Positions 10,483 to 21,352 of a DNA stretch of 64,000 nucleotides are shown here, in pieces (positions within the stretch are counted from its first letter, which is position 1; each line of letters begins with the position of its first letter). The notes beneath the pieces were generated by a model, which made no database searches, was not told the DNA's origin, and saw nothing but the letters and a program-made list of their open reading frames with translations. The position numbers were made by a program, and so were the translations under genes. The DNA is from Bradysia coprophila. Taxonomy: Eukaryota; Arthropoda; Insecta; Diptera; Sciaridae. The DNA lies in NCBI RefSeq assembly GCF_014529535.1, contig NW_023503727.1, positions 310,001 to 374,000 of the forward strand, in the 5' to 3' direction.

Positions 10483-12874
10483 GGTCTTTTGGGGATATTT
10501 ACGGCAAAAAAAACGATGGAAATGCAAATGAAACGGCAAAAGATAGGTATCGATACCGATCCAGGAAAAAAAAATTTATTAAAATCGGGTGAATGGACCG
10601 TGAGTTAGGGCCCTAGAAGTGAAAGGCTACTCGGCCCTAAGTGTATTTTGCATATAACTCGAGTAAATTTCATCCTTTTTTCGTAATTTTTAGCCCCGTA
10701 CGAAGTACAAAGGGGCTTATAGGATTACGATGCCGTGTGTAATTGATGGAATTCGAAGCAGACGGTAAGGGCAAAGTGTTTGCCTATGTTTATAGATGAC
10801 GAATCTGCAATAAAAATTTTAGCCGTCTGTCCGTCTGTCCGTCTGTCCGTCTGTCCGTCACGTCGATATCTTGAGTAAATCAAATCCGATTTCAAAAATG
10901 TTTTGCCGGCCCTTCGTGAGTTAGGGCCACCTAAGTGATTTAAGGTCTTTTGGTGATATTTATGGCAAAATAAACGATGGAAATGTAAATGACACGGCAA
11001 ATGATAGGTATTGTCAATACCAATCCAGGAAAAAAAAGTTTTTTAAAATCGGGTGAGTGGACCGTGAGTTAGGGCCTTAGAAGTGAAAAGCTACTAGGGC
11101 CCTATGTGTATTTTACATAGAACTCAAGTAAATTTCATCCGTTTTTCGTAATTTTTGTTTCATTTGGAAGGTAATCAAAGGCCGAATAGAATGTTGTTGA
11201 AAAAAAATTAAATTTGGGTCCTCGGACTAAGGCCGCTACTAGGGCCCTATGTGTATTTTACATATAACTCGAGCAAATTTCATCCGTTTTTCGTAATTTT
11301 TGTTTCATTTGGAAGGTAATCAAAGGCCGAATAGAATGTTGTTGAAAAAAAATTAAATTTGGGTCCTCGGACTAAGGCCGCTACTAAGGCCCTATGTGTA
11401 TTTTACATATAACTCGAGCAAATTTCATCCGTTTTTCGTATTTTTTGTTTCATTTGGAAGGTAATCAAAGGCCGAATAGAATGTAGTTGAAAAAAAAAAT
11501 TTGGGTCCTCGGACTGAGGCCGATACTAGGCCCTTCAAAAAATAAAATTTTAGGGCTATTTGAAATTTTTGTTTTATTTGAAAGGAACGTCGTACGGGGC
11601 TTCGTAATTGCGCTATGCGCAATTTATAAGATGTACACATTACATAATAATTTTACTTTAACTACTTTAACCGGCGCATAGGCTTACGGTCAAAGTAGGG
11701 TGACAGACGCACTAGGGTCACGTACGCAATAGATATACGGGTTTGTACGGGGCTCTGTCGCAGCAAACGCTCCGACTGTTCTGATGGCTCGTTGTTTCAT
11801 TTGAAAGGTAATCGAAGCCCGAATATAATGTGGCGAAAAACGTTTTAAATTTGGGTCCTTGGACTGAGGCCGCTCATCGGTCCTAAGTGTATTTTGCGTA
11901 TAGATCTAGTAAATATCATCCAATTTTGCTAGTTTTTGTCTTATATGAAAGGTAATTGAATACCGAATAGAATGTGGTGAGAAAAATGTTTGAAATTTGG
12001 GTCCTTGGACTGTGGCCGCTCCTCGGCCCTAAGTGTATTTTGCATATAAATCGATTAAATCTCATCCAATTTTGCTAGTTTTTCTCTTATATGAAAGGTA
12101 ATTGAACACCGAATAGAATGTGGTGAGAAAAATGTTTGAAATTTGGGTCCTTGGACTGAGGCCGCTCCTCGGCCCTAAGTGTATTTTGCATATAACTCGA
12201 GTAAATTTGATCCGATTTTCCTAAATTTTGTTTCATTTGAAAGGTAATCGAACACCGAATAGAATGTTGTTGAAAAAAAAATTAAATTTGGGTCCTTGGA
12301 TTAAGGCCGCTACTCGGCCCTAAGTGTATTTTGCATATACTCAAGTAAATTTCATCCGATTTTCCTAATTTTTTTTTCATTTAAAAGGTAGTTGAACACC
12401 GAATAGAATGTTGTTGAAAAAAAATTAAATTTGGGTCCTTGGATTAAGGCCGCTCCACGACCCCAAGTGTGTTTTGCATATAACTCGAGTAAATTTTATC
12501 CGATTTTCCTAATTTTTGTTTCATTTGGAAGGTAATCGAAGGCCAAATAGAATACTGTTGGAAAAAAAATAAATTTGGGTCGTTGGACTAAGGCCGTAAC
12601 TTGGCCTTAGGCCTCTCAATAAATTAAAATTTTAGGTCAACTTGAAATTTGTTTTACATTTGAAAGGAACGTCGTACGGGGCTTCGTAATTGCGCTATGC
12701 GCAATTTCTAAGATGTACACATTTCATAATAATTTGACTTCAACTACGTTTACGGGTGCAATAGGTCTACGGTCAAAGTAGGGTGACAGACGCACTAGGG
12801 TCACGTACGCAATAGATATACGGGTTCGTACGGAACTCAGTCGCAGCAAACGCTCCGCCTGTTCTGATGGCTCG
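10483..12874. mobile_element. R2 repeat family, remainder and a second copy with tandem tails
   Basis: From 10483 the piggyBac-interrupted copy continues. At 10693 a new copy starts (gccccgtacgaagtacaaag). Two tail ends are present, each finishing with a cgctccg..gttctgatggctcg word (ending near 11791 and 12874) preceded by a cgtacgg-rich block. A further reverse-orientation fragment lies near 33080-33400. It is non-coding and looks like a non-autonomous element with an expandable tandem section. Confidence 0.7.
11101..12640. repeat. 145-bp tandem repeats within R2
   Basis: The phrase cctatgtgtattttacat recurs at 11101, 11246 and 11391, exactly 145 bp apart. After an interruption by the R2 tail (about 11540-11790), more diverged copies (cctaagtgtattttgcatat) continue to about 12600. 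Each unit contains ttcatttgaaaggtaat, gaatagaatgt and gggtcc(t/c)(t/c)gga. Copies within each block resemble one another more than across the break, which suggests local amplification. Confidence 0.85.
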
Positions 12875-14294
12875 TTTAAAGGTTATTTGGCCCCTTATTT
12901 TAGAAGTGGCAATCAAGTACCATTAAAAATGAGAAATTCCGAGTGGGAACAACACGAGCAAATGGTTGAACAGGGCTCGGGCGAATAAAGGTAAATAATG
13001 GGCGAATGGTCGAACGGTGCGACAAGATTTTCCATTGTTGTTTCTGTAAGCTACGTCGTCACAAAATATTTAGGAAAAGAGGCCGATTTTCCGTTGAAAA
13101 AATCTGTTCTGCTGCGGTTATGGCGAATGAGAACAAACTTTCCAATCTACCTTTCTTATAATAATTCAAAAACGTAAATTCACTGAAGATAGAACACCAG
13201 CAACGACTTTGGTAGTTCAATGAACTGTAATGATCTTCTCCTGAATGTATTACACATCAAGAGTGAAAGTTGCATACCAATCCAGACCGTTGTTGATAAG
13301 ACGAGTCTTTCCATTTAAAATAATTGATTTTCGGATAGTCGGGACGTAACTCTCTAAAAAAAACATTTGAACTTTAAATCTTTTCCCTCTTTTGTACGTC
13401 TTTTTAACAAGATCTTCTAATTCAACAAGACATTATCTAGAGTTCATCGAATCTTTCATCGTTAATATATGAAAGAGATGTCTGCAAAAGGTTGTACATG
13501 GGACTTGGCAGTGGGAATGTGTTCGCAAATTTTGGTACTCAACTATACAATCATAATGTCTGCACTTTCATGAACCATTATTTATATTGAATTAAATCAT
13601 CACCTGCACCCAACGGCACTCTTTCTAATTATTTCAACACAATAGTTCGACTAACCAACTATCCCTTTGCTTGTATAGACCGCTTGCATATAAAGATGCA
13701 TGGTCTTTTGTGAGAGTAACATCACCATCAGCTCAGCAGCGATGCAACGATGCAATAAATCATATTTATAAGAGAGGATGATAGACAAAACAAAAACGTA
13801 AAATTGATTGACTTACGAGGTCGCTCGAATAATTGACAAAATGTTATACATCTGCAGTGTGCATATGAATGAATGTTTTAGTAATAAAGCTTTGTGTTCA
13901 TTGAGTCGGTGAATCGAACAAAAGTTTCAACCTAAATCCTCAATCGGAAGAATAACAAAAAGAGATTCGATTCGTTTCAGTTTGACAAAATGTTATCGCA
14001 AAGTTTTGTGTATAAATTATGCACAAATGGAAACACCATCATCAGTTCGTCGTATATATATCACTGAAAATTCACTAGAAATTTATCGTTTCCCTACCTT
14101 TTTCGTACGTAAATTTTTTGTATATTTAAGCAACAGTCAAATCTCACACATAACTAGTCACAAAGAAGAAACCATCGCGGATACATAACCATTTATCGTT
14201 TTAAGTCAGTCAGTCAAATACACACAAGGTTGAGTGTGCCGTCGTTCAGTTTTATTTATTATAAATTTGAGTAAAAGCCGAGTCAAATACAAAA
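12875..14294. other. Intergenic and upstream region of the VWC-like gene
   Basis: No recognised gene. The last 300 bp precede the secreted protein gene and include a TCAGTCAGTC stretch near 14203-14212 resembling arthropod initiator words, but no TATA box at a fitting distance. No transcription start is called. Confidence 0.35.
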
Positions 14295-15556
14295 ATGATT
14301 CGTCTGTTGATAGTGAGTGCATTATTCGGATTAGTGCTGTGTGATGAGAAAAAGTGTGGAAAATGTCCACCCACTCCGAAGTTATATGAAGAACTGGGAT
14401 GTGTTGGTGTATTAGATAACAATGGTTGCTGTTTCGAAAGGTTAAACATTTGCTCTGCTTTGTAGACCATTTCGTCTCTAACCGATGAAAACAAAACGAA
14501 AACCAAATTTCAGATTCAATTGCCCGGATTGGAATACTCTGGCTGCAGATAAGTGCCACTATAAGGGAAGATCGTACAACATAAGTGATACTGTTTCGGA
14601 ATCAGATTCTCCACCGTGCAGCATTGCTTGCCATTGCTCGGAAGGGTAACTTTGAATTTCGTATATTTTGAATTGATCTTTAAACGTTTCATTGTGGCAC
14701 ACTAAACTAAAGATATGACGGAACGAAGCCATCTTTCCGCTGTGCAAGTGTGGATTGTCCAGAAAATTTCGGATTCCTTGAACCGGGATGCGTTTTCCAG
14801 TATAGTTTAGATAAATGCTGTAATGTCGACAAAGTTTGTGGTAAATGATATTCCATTGTAATACACCAGGGTTCTAACTAACTTAGTCAAAGGACCTATT
14901 TAGTGTTGTCCCCCTGCCTATCTTTGAGAATTTTTTTTTTCGAGAAAATCATAAAAATGAGGACAATTCAAAAAAAAATTCTCAGAAAGATAGGCAGTGG
15001 TTGCCCTAGTTTATAGGCTCATATACTTAGACTCACTATCTTTCAGGCGACGATAAAATTAACGAACTAGGCAAATGTGAGTTGGAAGGTAAGACTTACA
15101 CTGAAGGTGAAAAAATGTATCCCGACAGTTCATCGTGTCATACTTGCCTGTGCACCAAAGACTTCAACAGCTCTGTTCCCATTGAATCGAATCCGAACTG
15201 TAAAAAAGTCGACTGTGGCATCGAACTACGTAACCTTTATCGGCTACAGAGCGGATGCGTACCAGTTTACTTCGGCACAAGTGACTGCTGTCCAATCGAC
15301 TACAGATGCCGTAATATTACCGCTAAGAAAGTGTTGGTTCTTGACTGATTCAAATTTTATTGCAGCATCGGAAAAGGATGAAGTTATGCCAATCGAAGGA
15401 CGAGCTGATCTGGATGTCATGCTTGAAAAAACATGTAAATATGGCGATCACAACCTGCATATCGGCCAAAGTTTAAATTCACTTGAAGATAAATGTGTCG
15501 AATGTACGTGCAAACAGCCACCAATGGTTGAATGCGTCAAGAAGACGGATTGTTAA
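14295..15556 (+). CDS. Secreted cysteine-rich protein with VWC-like modules (286 aa)
   Basis: Five exons join in frame: 14295-14440, 14514-14645, 14713-14840, 15047-15310 and 15366-15556. The product starts with a signal peptide (MIRLLIVSALFGLVLC) and is then rich in cysteines. Repeated patterns include GCVGVLDNNGCC near residues 36-47, LEPGCVFQYSLDKCCN, and a module with CELEGKTYTEGEKMYPD followed by CHTCLC and C-CC, which matches the von Willebrand factor C layout (C..GK.Y..GE....D.C..C.C). It is probably extracellular, and VWC proteins commonly bind BMP-type ligands or act in humoral responses, but the specific role is unknown. A poly-A signal AATAAA lies at 15586, 30 nt after the stop. 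The first intron donor is GTTAAA, weaker than average. Confidence 0.82.
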
Positions 15557-15722
15557 TGTATAATTGTAAAAATGAAACCGTAGAGAATAAATGTTATTTC
15601 GTAAACTATAACTTTCGGGCCCAGCACATTTAGTGAATCTGCGATCCCATATTGCAGACAACTGTTGCCGACAGCGACATACGTCAATCACTGTGGTATT
15701 TTAATAGCAAACATGTGCCACA
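15557..15722 (+). promoter_or_regulatory. 3' UTR with AATAAA of the VWC-like gene
   Basis: AATAAA at 15586-15591 in the sense orientation, 30 nt downstream of the stop, is the expected poly-A signal. The following DNA is non-coding up to a foldback element. Confidence 0.5.
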
Positions 15723-15773
15723 CAATGAAAGTAAATAGATAGGTATGGCCAAACGTTCAAATTTGTTCTAGCC

Positions 15774-15885
15774 GGAGCACATACGGATTTGCATGGCACC
15801 ACCTCAAACGAACTCATTTCTAGTGCAAATTTCCACTAGAAATGAGTTCGTTTGAGGTGGCGCCATGCAAATCCGTATGTGCTCC
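15774..15885. repeat. Near-perfect 52-bp inverted repeat (hairpin)
   Basis: The left arm starts ggagcacatacggatttgca. The right arm is its complement ending tgcaaatccgtatgtgctcc, with an 8-nt loop (caaatttc). Only one or two mismatches separate the arms (ggcacc against ggcgcc). Transcription would give a long double-stranded stem. Confidence 0.9.
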
Positions 15886-15921
15886 GACTTGTATGGACTG
15901 GCCATACCAGGGCCTATTATT

Positions 15922-16120
15922 TGGGAATCGATTTTGGGAATATTTGGGAATATTTGTGAATTTTGGGAATATTTGGGAATATTTGGGAATATTTGGGAAT
16001 ATTTGGGAATATTTGGGAATTTTGGGAATATTTGTGAATTTTGGGAATTTTGGGAATATTTGGGAATATTTGTGAATATTTGGGAATATTTGAGAATTTT
16101 TGTGAATATTTGGTGATTAA
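15922..16120. repeat. tttgggaata minisatellite (plus orientation)
   Basis: About 20 head-to-tail copies of tttgggaata with variants tttgtgaatt and ttttgggaat. It starts directly at the terminal repeat of the enclosing MITE. Open frames across it (EYLGIFGNIW) are repeat artefacts. Confidence 0.9.
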
Positions 16121-16350
16121 TTCCCAAATAATTACTCCTTTTGAATATATTATCCCAAAATGTTTGGTTTCTATTTTGTATTGTTATCAATAAAGCTTTA
16201 TAAATCGTGTTTAATTTAAACTTTAAATACCATTGACATTTAATCTCATCCATCAGAAGTTTATTTTCGATGTTCACAAATGACTTAGAAATAAACCAGT
16301 GGCATTACAGCAGGTATTTTCTATCGTTAAAACTTTTACACCTCGTCTAC

Positions 16351-16545
16351 TTCCCAAATATTCCCAAAATTCACAAATATTCCAAAATATTCCCAAATAT
16401 TCACAAATATTCCCAAATATTCCCAAAATTTCCAAATATTCCCAAATATTCACAAATATTCCCAAATATTCCCAAAATTCACAAATATTCCCAAAATTCA
16501 CCAATATTCACAAATATCCCCAAATATTCACAAATATTAACAATA
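16351..16545. repeat. tattcccaaa minisatellite (inverted tract)
   Basis: The same 10-bp word as at 15922-16120 but in reverse complement (attcccaaatattcac), lying in the middle of the MITE. Confidence 0.88.
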
Positions 16546-16854
16546 TTGATTCCCAAACCATGAGGCCGATGAAATCACAGTAGGCACTGCGTTTCTGTTA
16601 TACAGATAGATGACTTGTTTTTGTTGTATGAGTTAAAACATAATCCTAAGCGGTAGCTCGTATCACTAAAGCCTCCAAATTTGACACTTGTCAATTCAGT
16701 GTGCATGCTAGTAGCAGGGCTGTGCCGTAACACATACATTTTTTGGGGTACCTCCAACGCCGCTGGCTTAAAACACTTTATTATGTATCACAAATTTTAT
16801 AAGCATGATATCCACTGAATCGTTCAAATTTTATTTACCTGGTCTTAAATTTTT

Positions 16855-17000
16855 GTGAATATTTGGGAATATTTGTGAATATTTGTGAATATTTGGGAAT
16901 ATTTGGGAATATTTGGGAATATTCGGGAATATTTGGGAATATTTGGGAATATTTGGGAATATTTGAGAATATTCGGGAATATTTGGGAATTTTGGGAATT
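16855..17000. repeat. tttgggaata minisatellite (right tract)
   Basis: The third tract of the 10-bp word, running directly into the right terminal repeat at 17001-17022. Confidence 0.88.
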
Positions 17001-17462
17001 AATTCCCAAATAATAGGCCCTGGGCCATACCTACTTATCTACTTTCATTGGATTTTACGTCGACTGGTCTGTATCAACAGTGTCGCCACCAGATTTTTGG
17101 TGACCCAGACAAAAAGAGCTATTGGTACAACTCTTCTATCTCGTGACAAACTGTCGCCTCGTATCTCCCAAAAACACAATGGAATTTCATTGTTTTTAAA
17201 AGTCTACGCTAGTTTGTCGTGAGACAGACGAACTATTTTCACACAACAATTTCACGCCCGCTAGCTCGTTTCTAGGCAAATGTCCGGATTTGCTCGTGTG
17301 AAGTGGCAGGACTGTTTATTAAACATATAAGGCAACGTTTGAGCATTTTTCTGTGCAAAGTGTATTATTTGTCCTTCACTTTCCAAAAATTTAAAAGGTT
17401 CTCGCATAAGAGAGAAGTCGAAATTTGAACAAAGAAAGAATTGAAAGATTGCATGCTCAACA

Positions 17463-18587
17463 CCTCTCACTCTAAATTTGGACTACTTATTAAGGAGGTT
17501 TTAGCACAAAAATAAGGAGAAATAAGGAATTGTTAGTTGAAATTAAGGAAAAATGAGGAGAAATTTTTCGATAAAAATCGAAATTATTCTAAGATACAGC
17601 AATTAACATCGGAAGTCCGCCTCAACTTTAAAATAAAACGCATTATTGTTTATTTTGACATGCAGTCAAAGTCAGTCAATTTTCAGCATAAATTAGCTTC
17701 ACCTGTTTTTCAGCTGATCCATACAAACAATCACAACCGTTTATACGTCTTTATACGGTTTTACCACTATCATGCGCGTGCGTGTAGCAGCTTCAACCGT
17801 ATGAACAAGGAAAACCAGTTTTGATTGTATGTGTAGATCAGCTGAAAAACAGCTGAAGCAAATTTATGCTGAAAAGTGACTGCCTATGACTGTATCGTTT
17901 TTGTAAAGTTGTATCGTAAAATTCACTTTTCTCACGTTGCAAATTTGAATATTTTGAGCGCGTTTAAGGCTTGAATTAGATTCTCAGCAAATCTTAGCTT
18001 TATGCTTAAAACAAACGAGGCATTGAAAACGTGTTTTGGTCCTATTTTTCATGACGAAATTTTCGAAACTGTCAAACTGACCCCACCCTCAAGTTTAAAA
18101 ACTTGCTGGATTAGATTTTGATCTCGTTAACTGCAAAAGCTGTTGTTTGTTATCCCGTTCGAATTTCGAAATAATAAATTGGTGAAAGTATAAAAGTATA
18201 AATTTGAAAGAAGTAAGTGTAAATAAGGCTTTGTAATAAGGACGCATGTCTGAGACAATTAGGGTGATTTATATGTTAAATCAAATAGTTCTACTCGAGA
18301 CTCTCGAGCCGAGAGGTGGCGTGGAACCACAAAAATATAATGTTAAATCAGTCGTGTTGGAACGATCATGAGCTACGACACCACCTTTTTATTAGAGTTC
18401 TTTGTGTTAAATAATAAAACTTGTGATTTTTGCCGCGCAGCGATTTTTTTTTGCTTAATTTTGATTTCCGTCGATGAAATTTGCGAAAAATAAGGAAAAT
18501 AAGGATTTTTTTTAATAAAATAAGGAGGAATAATGTTTTTATAAAAATAAGGAAAAATAAGGAAATAAGGAGGTGTGAGAGGCCTGA
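17463..18587. mobile_element. hAT-like element (aaataaggag family), copy A
   Basis: The left end (cacctctcactctaaatttg) and right end (ggaggtgtgagaggcctg) match the ends of the copy at 19141-21063. Both ends are followed by the aaataaggaaaataagg words typical of the family. No clean 8-bp duplication is visible because the left tip is altered. The interior contains a nested palindromic MITE near 17664-17895 and no recognised gene. Confidence 0.6.
17664..17895. mobile_element. Palindromic MITE with cagctgttttt arms
   Basis: The left arm gcataaattagcttcacctg, continuing tttttcagctgatc, is matched by the complement of gatcagctgaaaaacagctg, continuing aagcaaatttatgc, with further matching flanks (cagtcaatttt / aaaagtgactg). 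Shorter relatives are at 31255-31310 and 52665-52765. Confidence 0.65.
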
Positions 18588-19132
18588 TCAAGTTGAAGCC
18601 TAATTCACACATTACTCCACTTAAGTATGGTTTATTCCACTCACAAAAAGTACTTCGTGAGAGAGCGAGCTGTCAAATAAACAAAGGAAAAATTGAAAAT
18701 ATTCAATTTTATGTCTCTCACACGGAGTGCTCTTTTGCTAAGTGGAAATCAAAAAAGCAATGAAAACTGCTCTCTGGCTTTCCATTGTAAATCCGGCGAT
18801 GAGTAAACGGAGTGAATGCGGATTAATTAAAGCACGAAAAGCAGTCACTCCGTTTTGGTCTGTCTCTGCGCATTTGCATTTGTAAACGGAGACCAAAATG
18901 AAGTGACCGTGTTTGGTGCTTTAAAGCACGAATCGGATGAAAGTTCTCCGATTTGCCTTCGCTGATGAATCTGTCACCGTTTAGTACACAATTTTCTCTC
19001 AAAATTCATTTCTATCACTGGAAATCACAGGAAAAAACTCAATTTTGTCTCTCATAGAGTACTTTTTTGGTAAGTGTAAATCAAGCCATTAGCGTACACC
19101 CTTGTTACTTACCGTTTACGCTGTAACAATGA
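18588..19132. other. Non-coding spacer with short inverted words
   Basis: Contains 'ctccacttaag...ctaagtgg' and related words that partly pair, suggesting an old MITE. The open frame at 18575-18763 crosses it and shows no motif. Confidence 0.35.
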
Positions 19133-19140
19133 AAATAGAG

Positions 19141-21063
19141 CAGGCCTCTCACTCTAATTTCGGACTCCTTATTAAGGAATTAAGGAGGTTTTAGCACAAA
19201 AATAAGGAGAAATAAGGAAATCGTTAGTTGAAATTAAGGAAAAATAAGGAGAAAAGTTCAATTTTTTCAACTTAAAACTTTCGAAATTTTACAAATTTAA
19301 CGATTGGTCATGAACTGAAAGTGTCTGTTCGAAAAGTACAAAATCGATTTTTCATGTATTTTGGAGTTGACCGAGTTTACTCGACTTCGAGCAACGAAAA
19401 TTGATATTTACCGAACCGAATAGGGTGCGTTATCCTTCAAAAGTTGGGCAGTCTATAGACTATAGACTATAGACTAAAGATTGCACATAGTAATTTGATT
19501 AGCAGAGGCTTTAGGCTCGAACTGTTTCACGGGGGTGCATAAAATTCATATTCTTTTTCCCTATTTTTTCCGACACCTTCTGATGGAATCAATCAGTCAT
19601 CTTTACAGAAAACTTTCAGCGGATTTTTATCTAAGAAATCCTGGTGAAAGCTTTCTCGAATCATTTATTGTAATTTAAAATTATAGTGCCTACTGAATTT
19701 TGCAATAGAACAGTCATGGCGTTTTATTTTCATAGGATGTTATTGTCCACTTTTGTCATGGGTAAGTTTCGCAGAGCTCTTTTATTGGAAGCCTCCAATT
19801 TCGATTGAAAATCGACCTTATTTTCGAATATAACTTCCTAAGATCAATCGGAACTAACTGGTGACCATAACCAAAATTTGTGTCTATTAATGCCCCACTT
19901 TCTAACCTAATAACAACTTAATTCATTGCCTCTTGCTTCAGTTATATCGAAAAAACCGTTTGAAACCGTTGAAAGGCAAATAAAATGAGCCATAAGTCAT
20001 TCCATTAAAAAAAAACCTTTGTCTTCCAACGTGCTAATTTTTTCGCGATTTCGATATTAAAGGTGATGTTAATGCTAAATAAAATAGTTCTACACGAGAG
20101 GTGGTGCTAACTATCGAAGGAAACCACAAAAATATATGGTAATTCCAGCAAATCAATCATATTGGAACGACAATGCGCCCCCACTTCACTTTTCTATTAG
20201 AGTTCTTTGTGTTGCATAATAATAGTCATTTGTGTACCTGTTTTGGACGATTGATTTTAGACAATTTCGCGGATTGACAAGCGAAAGTGCCTTAAATCAA
20301 CCGTCCCAAACAGGTGCACATGTGAGTTTTCATGCAGAGGGCCGGAAACCCGAGAAAATTTGAAAAATTGCCCTCATTTTCGGCCCCGAAGCATGAAAAA
20401 GTAATTTGGAAACGCCGCGCAACGAATTTTTTAAATGAATTTTTAAATTTGCGAAAAATAAGGAAAATAAGGATTTTTTTAGAAAATAAGGAGGACTAAG
20501 GAGGTTTTCACGAGGGGTAACTCACTTCTAGATTAAATGGATTAAATGGTATTAAATGGATTTAATGGATTAAATGGATTAAATGGATTTAATGGATTAA
20601 ATGGAATAAAAATTGGATTAAATGGATTAAATACGAAAAAACTTCATTTTACAAAATACTGTAAAAGTCTTAAAAATTGTTGATTTTGATCGAACCACGT
20701 ACTACAACTCATACTACAATGTTAAAAAGCAAAAAAAATCCACTTTTAGGAGTTTTTGGTGTAAAGTGGATTAAATGGATTAAATAAATTTAATACCATT
20801 TTAAAAAAAAAAAATTTCCTTTACCTCACGAGTACTTAAACGAGCTGGTGATCGTGCAAATCTATTTTTCGCAATTACTTTACAAATTTTTCAGGTGGGT
20901 AGCCTAATTATTTCGGTAAAACTAAAATTTTTTTTTTGGATTAAATGGATTAAATGGATTAAATGGATTTAATGGATTAAATGGATTAAATGGAAGTGCG
21001 TCACCCCTCGGGTTTTCATAAAAATAAGGAAAAATAAGGAAATAAGGAGGTGTGAGAGGCCTG
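19141..21063. mobile_element. hAT-like element with 8-bp duplication AAATAGAG
   Basis: AAATAGAG occurs at 19133-19140 and 21064-21071. The ends are inverted and identical for 12 bp (CAGGCCTCTCAC). Both ends lead into aaataaggaaaataagg-type repeats. There is no transposase. A second, younger element (20511-21010) is inserted inside, itself with an 8-bp duplication. The interior from 19300 to 20450 has no recognised gene. Confidence 0.85.
20511..21010. mobile_element. Nested MITE with 8-bp duplication GGTTTTCA and ggattaaat repeats
   Basis: GGTTTTCA at 20503-20510 and 21011-21018 flanks exactly 500 bp. The ends are inverted: CGAGGGGTAACTCACTTC against CGAGGGGTGACGCACTTC (16 of 18 match). Inside, tracts of attaaatgg (about 20525-20640, 20768-20800, 20938-20994) border both ends. 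The 8-bp duplication suggests hAT transposition. The host site lies inside the 19141 element, so this insertion is younger. Confidence 0.87.
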
Positions 21064-21352
21064 AAATAGAGTAAAGTGTTCATTGTAATTTTGAAAACGG
21101 TGAGTAAACGGGTGGAATGCGATTCACGCTTAAGCATAGTGGTTTCCACTCAAGAAAAAGTAAGTGGCAACGTTGCTTTGCTAAACTTTGTTGCTTCAGA
21201 GTGAACTGCAAAACTATTGCTGATTGTCTAGTCCTTGTAAAAGATCCACTCTTGCTTAATACAAATTTTATTTTCCAGCCAATTCTTCAACAAGATCCTA
21301 TGACAGAGTCCACATTATTTCAATTCGATGATAAGTCGTAACCAAATTCCGT

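Larger units (their letters stand above)
15908..17022. mobile_element. hAT-like MITE with 8-bp duplication GGCCATAC
   Basis: Exact 8-bp direct repeats GGCCATAC flank it (15900-15907 and 17023-17030). The terminal inverted repeats are identical for 21 bp, beginning CAGGGCCTATTATTTGGG. An 8-bp duplication with CAGGG ends is characteristic of hAT transposons. There is no transposase. The interior contains three tracts of the word TTTGGGAATA, the same word that forms the inner part of the terminal repeat. The central unique part (about 16130-16340 and 16560-16850) carries no gene. Confidence 0.88.
15723..17050. mobile_element. Foldback element interrupted by a hAT-like MITE
   Basis: The ends are inverted: CAATGAAAGTAAATAGATAG at 15723 pairs with the complement of ctacttatctactttcattg ending at 17050, both continuing into the word ggtatggcc / ggccatacc. 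The interior originally held the hairpin at 15774-15885. A hAT-like element then inserted at GGCCATAC in the right arm (15908-17022). Confidence 0.65.

Noticed and set aside
15804-17222. Frames rich in EYLGIFGNIW or IFPNIPKYSQ
   Set aside because: Translations of the 10-bp tttgggaata minisatellite in a MITE, open on both strands.
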